Assembly (NCBI GenBank): GCA_002784795.1
Contig: PFLZ01000132.1
Location: forward strand, 1 to 5,938
DNA length: 5,938 bases
DNA from: Candidatus Magasanikbacteria bacterium CG_4_10_14_0_8_um_filter_42_12
GTDB taxonomy: Bacteria > Patescibacteriota > Patescibacteriia > Magasanikbacterales > UBA922
Direction: 5' to 3'
Shown: positions 1-4,391 of the stretch, one piece after another
Layout of the letters: each line of letters starts with the position of its first letter
Numbering within the stretch: the first letter of the stretch is position 1
The notes under the pieces: model-generated
What the model saw: only the letters and a program-made list of their open reading frames with translations
What the model was told of the DNA's origin: nothing
Databases searched by the model: none
Program-made: the position numbers and the translations under genes

Positions 1-1
1 C

Positions 2-880
2 ATCGGCGCAGACGATATCTACAAACAAACAAAAACATACGAACAAACCGTGGGAGATTCGACGGCACAAGTCGTGAGCCATGTCGTGAATGTCCGAGGG
101 CTCAGACCAAATACCCTGTACCACTACAGTCTCATCTCACGAACACCGACCGGGATAGAAGCTCGGTCACGAGACTTTACCTTCCGGACCAAAGCAGAAA
201 CAAGTGAAATAACAACGTACAAAGCAGAGAAAATATCTGAAACAGAAACAATCTTTTCATGGAATACCAATGTCCCTGCAGATTCTACGATTACCTACAC
301 CCCATATACGAACGGTATCCCAAACAAGAGTGCCTCCCAAGTCGTGCATAGCAATGGATATACCACAGATCACGCCCTGACCATTACTGGCCTCGAAGCC
401 GGCGTCGTGTATGACATCGAACTGTCTGGCCAAGACTATGGCAAGAGTACCGTCACAAAACTCATTCAAGGCTACACCACTGATGGACTTGATCTGCCAC
501 CGATTGTGTACCAGATCCAAACAGATTCATCTATCCTGCCAGGCGCAAATGATAAGATTCAAGTCATTATTTCGTGGATGACGAATGAACTGTCTACCAG
601 TAGAGTATTGTACAGAAAAGGATTCAACGCAGAGACAGAAGACTTCACCGAAAGTACCAATTTGGATCAGAGCTATATCCGAAAACATATAGTCGTCGTC
701 ACCAACTTTGAACCAGGCTCGGTCTACCAATTTCAAGTAGAAAGCACTGATTCAGCAGGGAACACCACGAGATCAAAAACGGTAACCGTGCTCACCCCAC
801 GAAAACAAGAATCCGTCTTCCAAGTCATCATGGGCAACTTCCAAGATATCTTCTCGTGGGTTGGCAAAGTGGGTGGGTAA
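2..880 (+). CDS. Fibronectin type III-repeat surface protein, C-terminal part (5' end outside window)
   Basis: The reading frame is open from base 2 to a TAA at 878-880, giving 292 visible residues. The frame runs to the left edge, so the true start lies upstream and the GTG at 50 is not the start. Three beta-sandwich modules are visible: the end of one (about residues 1-63), a second (about 67-160) and a third (about 166-267). Each full module has the SWxTN core strand (SWNTNVPADS, SWMTNELSTS) and the LxPGxxYxxxV strand (FEPGSVYQFQV), typical of FN3 and purple-acid-phosphatase N-terminal-like domains. A short tail (ESVFQVIMGNFQDIFSWVGK) follows and may be an amphipathic helix. No cysteine and no LPXTG motif is seen. 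It is probably a secreted or surface adhesion or scaffold protein, an inference from domain type only. Local GC is about 54% at 61-180, higher than the neighbouring genes. The ligand and total length are unknown. Confidence 0.5.
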   Translation: MGADDIYKQTKTYEQTVGDSTAQVVSHVVNVRGLRPNTLYHYSLISRTPTGIEARSRDFTFRTKAETSEITTYKAEKISETETIFSWNTNVPADSTITYTPYTNGIPNKSASQVVHSNGYTTDHALTITGLEAGVVYDIELSGQDYGKSTVTKLIQGYTTDGLDLPPIVYQIQTDSSILPGANDKIQVIISWMTNELSTSRVLYRKGFNAETEDFTESTNLDQSYIRKHIVVVTNFEPGSVYQFQVESTDSAGNTTRSKTVTVLTPRKQESVFQVIMGNFQDIFSWVGKVGG

Positions 881-898
881 ATTATTGCAAGCAGATAC

Positions 899-930
899 AA
901 AAACGTTCACAATATTGTGAACGTTTTTTT
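899..930. terminator. Bidirectional rho-independent terminator between convergent genes
   Basis: A perfect palindrome has arms 901-910 and 917-926 around an AATATT centre. It is preceded by an A run (899-903) and followed by a T run (924-930), so it can end transcription on both strands. It starts 18 bases after the FN3 gene stop on the + strand and 12 bases after the methyltransferase stop on the - strand. Confidence 0.5.
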
Positions 931-941
931 GTCGTAATTCA

Positions 942-2237
942 TTATATTTTTTCCAACACTACAAGTCCTTCGATATGTGGCGTGCGCGGGAAAAAGTTGT
1001 ACAGCTTCATGAAGACTGGCTTGTATTGTTCGCTGAGCATCTTTATATCTCGTGCCTGCGTTGAGAGATTGCATGACAGATAGAGAATGCGTTCTGGCTT
1101 TACGGACAATAATTTTTGAATCACAGACACATGCAGGCCTGCTCTTGGTGGGTCTAGAATTATTTGTTTGGTACTCTCTATAACATCGGTCATGTGTTCT
1201 GCTGGCATGTCATATACTGCTGCATGTGGCGTTTTATTGAGGACAATATTTTTTTGTGCAAATGTTGCAGCATCTTTGTTGCTTTCAACTAGTATTGTTT
1301 CTTCTCTGTTCATGGCTATTGGCAGTGAAATTGCTCCGACACCTGCATAAAAATCCAAGAGAGGTTTTTTTGGATCCAGAAATGCTGCCATGTCTTTCAA
1401 TGCCATTTCAAAAAGAGGTGGATTGATTTGGAAAAAACTAAAAATGCCATATTCCAGTGCTGTGCCGAGTATATCCTGTCTCAATGTATTTTTTCCAAAC
1501 GTATAGAGAAGTTCGGTTGGGACAGCGGCTGGACTTTTATGCGTAGAATAATAGAGCTGAAATCCACGTTGATTTTCTATCAGTGATGGATATACGTCAA
1601 ACAGTATCTTGTCTTTGATAAAGAGGGCTGCAATTGTTTCCCCTTTTGTATTTGCGCGCACGATCAATGTCTTCAAACTGCGCAATGGGATCTGCATGTC
1701 GCGCACCCATGCGAGGATGTGTGCAGCGACCTCATTGATGGCGGGCATTGCAAGAGATGACTGTTCCACGGCAAATCGTTCTCTGCCGCCTCGTTCAAAA
1801 AATCCAAGAGAAATCACGCCGTCCTTCTCTGCAAAACTAAATTCCATTTTGTTGCGGTATCCGTCCGTGATATTGTTTGTGGCAATATCGAGCGAGGTGT
1901 CGTTTAAGATAAGATCTCCAATTTTGCTATATGTTTCTGCCGCAATCGCTTTTTTCCAGTATTGTTCTCTGTCAAACGAAAGAATTTGCCACGGGCTGGT
2001 GGAGAGAAAATGACCTTCTTTTGGGGCGATGCGTTCAGAAGATGGCTCGAGAATATTCACGGCAATGGCTTCGAGATATGTTTTTTTATTTTTGACAATA
2101 TCTATTTCCAAGACTTCTCCAGGCAGTGCATTCCAGACAAAGACCGTTTTGCCATTGAATCGAGGATTTTTTACATCACCAAGACGCGCAAGACCTTGGC
2201 CACCAAACACTAATTTTTCTATATGAACTTTATACAT
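942..2237 (-). CDS. TrmA/RlmD-family RNA uracil-C5 methyltransferase, Fe-S cysteines absent
   Basis: This 431-residue protein transfers a methyl group from S-adenosylmethionine to C5 of a uridine in RNA. Its length and motifs fit the RlmD (RumA)/RlmCD branch, whose target is 23S rRNA, but the exact target is not decided here. Residues 1-60 are a TRAM-like RNA-binding domain beginning MYKVHIEKLVFGGQG. The catalytic part has FFQIN (268-272), the SAM loop LDFYAGVG (294-301), VESN (317-320), DPPRAG (362-367), LSCN with nucleophile C389, and HIEG with general base E423. The usual four cysteines of the [4Fe-4S] cluster after TRAM are missing: the segment reads HFLSTSPWQ (77-85), and C389 is the only cysteine in the protein. 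The ATG at 2237 is preferred because the family N-terminus begins there. A longer in-frame start at 2297 would translate a palindromic element. No Shine-Dalgarno is visible. Terminators bound the gene on both sides, so it is probably monocistronic. Confidence 0.5.
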   Translation of the reverse strand: MYKVHIEKLVFGGQGLARLGDVKNPRFNGKTVFVWNALPGEVLEIDIVKNKKTYLEAIAVNILEPSSERIAPKEGHFLSTSPWQILSFDREQYWKKAIAAETYSKIGDLILNDTSLDIATNNITDGYRNKMEFSFAEKDGVISLGFFERGGRERFAVEQSSLAMPAINEVAAHILAWVRDMQIPLRSLKTLIVRANTKGETIAALFIKDKILFDVYPSLIENQRGFQLYYSTHKSPAAVPTELLYTFGKNTLRQDILGTALEYGIFSFFQINPPLFEMALKDMAAFLDPKKPLLDFYAGVGAISLPIAMNREETILVESNKDAATFAQKNIVLNKTPHAAVYDMPAEHMTDVIESTKQIILDPPRAGLHVSVIQKLLSVKPERILYLSCNLSTQARDIKMLSEQYKPVFMKLYNFFPRTPHIEGLVVLEKI

Positions 2238-2337
2238 AGTATAATTTGCTTGCCCGCCGTAGCTTCGACAAAGGAGAAGCGGTGGCGGGGCCACCAAAAA
2301 TAAGTTTTTCGATTGTGACAGGATAGAGTTGTTTCAT
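2230..2337 (-). pseudogene. 35-codon relic resembling a second methyltransferase N-terminus (TRAM start), truncated
   Basis: From an ATG at 2337 the - strand reads MKQLYPVTIEKLIFGG, then 19 unrelated residues encoded by a palindromic element, and stops at a TAA (2232-2230). YPVTIEKLIFGG aligns with YKVHIEKLVFGG at the start of the intact downstream methyltransferase: 9 of 12 residues and 24 of 36 bases match, with most base differences at synonymous or conservative positions. This looks like the 5' end of a TrmA/RlmD paralogue, or the former start of this gene, cut off right after the conserved Gly-Gly. It is out of frame with the intact gene, and its stop overlaps the intact gene's first codons. 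It could still be translated as a short upstream ORF coupled to the gene. The similarity is seen directly; its origin is inference. Confidence 0.5.
2253..2295. repeat. GC-rich palindromic element with two alternative hairpins
   Basis: Arms CCCGCCGTAGCTTC (2253-2266) and GAAGCGGTGGCGGG (2276-2289) pair around a 9-base loop. In + strand RNA the stem has two G-U pairs and one mismatch. An overlapping hairpin pairs GGTGGC (2281-2286) with GCCACC (2290-2295) around GGG. The two structures share 2281-2289 and cannot form together. The stretch is far richer in GC than its AT-rich flanks. It lacks a T run after the stem, so it is not a typical terminator. It resembles the dispersed palindromic repeats seen between genes in bacterial genomes, but only one copy is present in this window, so that is unproven. 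Confidence 0.5.
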
Positions 2338-2340
2338 ACA

Positions 2341-2366
2341 AAAACGGCCTTATCATAGGCCGTTTT
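2341..2366. terminator. Rho-independent terminator after the peptidase gene
   Basis: Arms AAAACGGCCT (2341-2350) and AGGCCGTTTT (2357-2366) pair perfectly around a 6-base loop. On the - strand the stem starts 5 bases after the peptidase stop (2372) and ends in TTTT followed by TG. The sequence is symmetric and could also act on the + strand, but no + strand gene leads into it. Confidence 0.5.
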
Positions 2367-2371
2367 GGGTG

Positions 2372-3142
2372 TTATGTCAATGGTGACCCTGTCGGAATAT
2401 TGCCAATCATTCTATCACTGATCCATTCGAGCATCTGCCAGTTCCAGCCATTTCTAAAAAATACAGCTTCACTCGTGACGTGGTGTTTTGTCCCTGCGTC
2501 CATATAGTAGACTTGTGGAGATCCTGGTGCAATGAGAAGTGCACCTTGCTGTATGACGGCTTGTTCATTTTTTGTTGCGAGGTATCCAAATTGCAATTCA
2601 ATGCCATCGCCAAAGCCATCACCGTCTGAATCAAATACATAGGAGACTGTGCCATACGTAAATTCCTGCGCTTTTGTCAGGCCATCTCTATCGCCGTCTG
2701 TATCTGCTGTGCTCCCGAGGTCTGGACTGGTAAAGAGCACGCGTTTTGATCCGCCCGCAACATTGCCAGGGAGAAAATCATGCATGGCGGACATAATGGT
2801 ATCGTAGCTATACCTATAGGCATGGCCGTACTGGGTGCCTGGGTCTTCTGCAATAAATGTTTGTTCGGTGTCATCATATCCAGAAAGGACGAGCATGTGA
2901 TATGGAAAAAACCCACGAAAATAGACATTTTGGAGTGATGATGCATATGCCGGCACTATGATAGGCCTCCCGGCATCAAGTTCTGCTTTCATCATATCGA
3001 GTGTTGGCTGTTCTACCACCCGTGCACTCCAAGGGAGAAAGTTATTAATAACATCTGCGATCATGCTCACATTTTCATCAAAACTTTCTGGAAAGAGCAC
3101 ATGCTTCATATCAAATAGTTCCAGAATTCCTTTTTTTTGCAT
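2372..3142 (-). CDS. C39-like secreted peptidase with TSP3 calcium loops, 3' part of a frameshifted gene
   Basis: This is the larger part of a gene split by a frameshift; the ATG at 3142 (MQKKGILELF) is probably not a real start. Numbered from that Met, residues 5 to about 128 complete a papain-like peptidase C39_2-type fold. H82 in PYHMLVLSGYD and D100 in IAEDPGTQ match the family's His and Asp, while the catalytic Cys is encoded in the upstream piece. Residues 147-182 hold two calcium-loop motifs, DTDGDRDGL and DSDGDGFGDG, of the TSP3/dockerin-like type. Residues 200-256 form a small beta domain (GALLIAPGSPQVYYM ... NIPTGSPL) that I recognise only as a recurrent C-terminal module of bacterial exported proteins. 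The product, if made, acts outside the membrane, probably on peptide bonds in surface or environmental proteins; the substrate is unknown. A terminator follows 5 bases after the stop. Confidence 0.5.
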   Translation of the reverse strand: MQKKGILELFDMKHVLFPESFDENVSMIADVINNFLPWSARVVEQPTLDMMKAELDAGRPIIVPAYASSLQNVYFRGFFPYHMLVLSGYDDTEQTFIAEDPGTQYGHAYRYSYDTIMSAMHDFLPGNVAGGSKRVLFTSPDLGSTADTDGDRDGLTKAQEFTYGTVSYVFDSDGDGFGDGIELQFGYLATKNEQAVIQQGALLIAPGSPQVYYMDAGTKHHVTSEAVFFRNGWNWQMLEWISDRMIGNIPTGSPLT

Positions 3143-3362
3143 CTGCAGAATTTGCTATATTTCTGCCCATATAAAATCTATGGACCATGAAGACCGTTGT
3201 TTCTTCGCAGGCATCTTGCCATGGTTGTACCCAGATGCTATCAGGTGCCTGGGATGTGAATGGAACTTCGAGCAGTGTAGTTGCCTGTACAGGTGAAGTC
3301 AAAAAAAACAGCACAAAGAAGATGAGAGAAAACGCGATGGTTGTTTTGGTACTATGATTCAT
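3111..3362 (-). CDS. C39-like secreted peptidase, 5' part (signal peptide and catalytic Cys) of the frameshifted gene
   Basis: This 83-residue frame carries the start of the peptidase. It has a Sec signal peptide (basic N-terminus, hydrophobic core FSLIFFVLFFL, probable cleavage after VQA at 27), then the C39_2 opening LLEVPFTSQAP and the catalytic-Cys segment QDACEETT (C52). After residue 77 (ADAKK) it leaves the family and ends at a TGA. Removing one A from the A8 run joins ADAKK directly to GILELFDMKH of the downstream piece and gives one protein of about 329 residues. The start is well supported: the ATG at 3362 overlaps the TGA of the upstream repair gene as ATGA, implying coupled translation, and no Shine-Dalgarno is present. 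Whether the living cell has an intact gene, slippage or a true pseudogene cannot be told from this sequence. Confidence 0.5.
   Translation of the reverse strand: MNHSTKTTIAFSLIFFVLFFLTSPVQATTLLEVPFTSQAPDSIWVQPWQDACEETTVFMVHRFYMGRNIANSADAKKRNSGTI
3131..3138 (-). other. A8 homopolymer at the peptidase frame switch
   Basis: On the - strand GATGC is followed by eight A and then GG. The upstream frame reads GCA AAA AAA AGG and the downstream frame reads CAA AAA AAA GGA. The downstream frame has a TAG at 3157-3155 and the upstream frame ends at 3111, so the switch must lie between about 3154 and 3114. The A8 run is the only long homopolymer there. A change of minus one or plus two A restores the gene. 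Confidence 0.5.
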
Positions 3363-4066
3363 AGATGTTTCATGTTCATATATTTTTTTCTCTGTGTTTC
3401 TGGAAATTTTTCTATGGCATATCGGAGCATCGTGCGGGGCATTGTTTTTGCATGGCTCAGTAAAAATGCTTCAAGTGCTTTTACATTCTTCTTTCCTACT
3501 TCTCGGAGCATCCATCCGACAGCTTTATGCATCAGATCATGCGTGTCATGTACGAGGAGTGTACTCAGTTTGATCGTGTCTTCCACTTGTCCGTTTCGAA
3601 TGAATGCAACTGTAGAAACGATGGCGATACGTTTTTCCCAGAGGAATTTTGATGTTGCGAGTTTGTACAGTATCTTTCTCTCTTTATCGAGGAGCCATGC
3701 ACCGATAATGTTGTAGGCGCTCAGATCGACAAGATCCCAATTATTTATTCTTTCGGTATTTTTCAGATATATGTGTACAATATGTTTCTTCGTATGTTCA
3801 TCACCTCGTTCAAATTGTGATACGAGAATCAAGAGCGCAATCAGGCGATACTCGTGAAATTTGCTTTGAAGTAATTCCACTATTGCAGGCATTTCCAGAT
3901 TCTGGAATTCTTTGGCAATCTCTCGTTGCATGGGGACGGTCAGCCCAAGAAAAACATCACAAGCTCCATACTGGCCTTTGTCTGTTTTGAAAAAACGCAT
4001 AGAGTGCTTTGCGCGCGATGGATTTGCTTTTGCCCTGATCGCATTTGTAATTGCCGTGTAGCTCAT
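3359..4066 (-). CDS. alkD: DNA alkylation repair glycosylase, AlkD-like
   Basis: This 235-residue cytoplasmic protein is of the AlkD family (DNA alkylation repair, HEAT-like helical repeats), which removes alkylated purines such as N3-methyladenine and N7-methylguanine without base flipping. Family landmarks are in order: FFKTDKGQYGACDVFLGLTVP (24-44), NNWDLVD (108-114), WEKRIAIV (143-150), HKAVGWMLREVGKK (180-193) and MPRTMLRYAIEKF (209-221). W110, D114, R146 and W185 match the positions of the known active-site residues W109, D113, R148 and W187 of Bacillus cereus AlkD. Length is normal for the family. The start at 4066 lies 9 bases after a TATACT box, so the mRNA may be leaderless. The TGA stop overlaps the ATG of the peptidase gene as ATGA, which makes a two-gene operon. 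The functional link between a repair enzyme and a secreted peptidase is unclear. Confidence 0.5.
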   Translation of the reverse strand: MSYTAITNAIRAKANPSRAKHSMRFFKTDKGQYGACDVFLGLTVPMQREIAKEFQNLEMPAIVELLQSKFHEYRLIALLILVSQFERGDEHTKKHIVHIYLKNTERINNWDLVDLSAYNIIGAWLLDKERKILYKLATSKFLWEKRIAIVSTVAFIRNGQVEDTIKLSTLLVHDTHDLMHKAVGWMLREVGKKNVKALEAFLLSHAKTMPRTMLRYAIEKFPETQRKKYMNMKHL

Positions 4067-4107
4067 ATATGCTATAGTATAGCACGTTATTCTTCATATA
4101 TATTCCT
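4067..4107. promoter_or_regulatory. Divergent promoter region with a 13-base palindrome
   Basis: The 41-base gap between alkD (- strand) and the small membrane protein (+ strand) contains the perfect palindrome GCTATAGTATAGC (4071-4083). It offers TATACT (4081-4076) as a -10 box toward alkD and TATAGT (4073-4078) toward the + strand gene. Initiation 6-8 bases after TATACT would fall 0-3 bases before the alkD ATG. No convincing -35 box or Shine-Dalgarno is visible on either side. The palindrome could equally be an operator. Confidence 0.5.
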
Positions 4108-4314
4108 ATGTCAGGAAAGTTTGCAGTACTCATTAGCTCATTTCTATTGATGCCGACGATTGTGTTTGCTCATGCTGAGAGTGATATACACAATGCCCTC
4201 GGTATATTGGGGCATCCTGTGTCGGTAGCTATATTGGTTGTGGCTCTGGTCGCTCTTTTCATTATCATCCGACCTCGCGCAAAAAAGAAAAATAGTGATG
4301 ATATCGCACAATAG
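4108..4314 (+). CDS. Small single-span membrane protein with signal sequence
   Basis: This 68-residue protein is of unrecognised function. Residues 1-21 look like a Sec signal sequence (MSGKFAVLISSFLLMPTIVFA, lysine then a hydrophobic core, with A-H-A after it). Residues 22-37 form a short external segment with three histidines (H22, H28, H36). Residues 38-54 are a membrane span (VSVAILVVALVALFIII), followed by a basic stop-transfer tail RPRAKKK, so the mature protein probably has its N-terminus outside and its tail inside. The three histidines might bind a metal, but that is a guess. It has its own possible -10 box, lies between a divergent promoter and a terminator, and so is likely monocistronic. 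No Shine-Dalgarno is seen. The topology and fit to the terminator support a real gene despite its small size. Confidence 0.5.
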   Translation: MSGKFAVLISSFLLMPTIVFAHAESDIHNALGILGHPVSVAILVVALVALFIIIRPRAKKKNSDDIAQ

Positions 4315-4341
4315 CGTATATAGTGTAGGAGAGAAAATAAA

Positions 4342-4372
4342 AAAACACCCAGCTGATAAAGCCGGGTGTTTT
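4342..4372. terminator. Bidirectional rho-independent terminator between convergent genes
   Basis: Arms AAAACACCCAGC (4342-4353) and GCCGGGTGTTTT (4361-4372) pair around TGATAAA. The single non-Watson-Crick position (4351/4363) is an A-C mismatch in + strand RNA but a G-U pair in - strand RNA. The - strand also has the longer T run, so it looks stronger for the surface-protein gene, while still serving the small + strand gene ending at 4314. Confidence 0.5.
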
Positions 4373-4391
4373 GATATATTGTTTCTTTGTA

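Noticed and set aside
50..52. GTG at 50 as the start of the FN3 protein
   Set aside because: The frame stays open to the window edge with plausible coding sequence, and a start there would cut an FN3 domain in half.
2238..2243. TATACT on the - strand as a promoter for the methyltransferase
   Set aside because: It directly abuts the ATG, so initiation 6-8 bases later would fall inside the coding region, and no -35 box lies at a suitable distance.
2237..2297. Longer start for the methyltransferase at 2297 (MVAPPPLLLCRSYGGQA...)
   Set aside because: These 20 extra residues are the translation of the palindromic element and have no match to the family, whose TRAM domain begins at the ATG at 2237.
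3131..3144. Programmed -1 ribosomal frameshift in the peptidase
   Set aside because: A -1 shift at the A8 run enters a third frame that soon reaches a TGA; the required change is +1 or -2.
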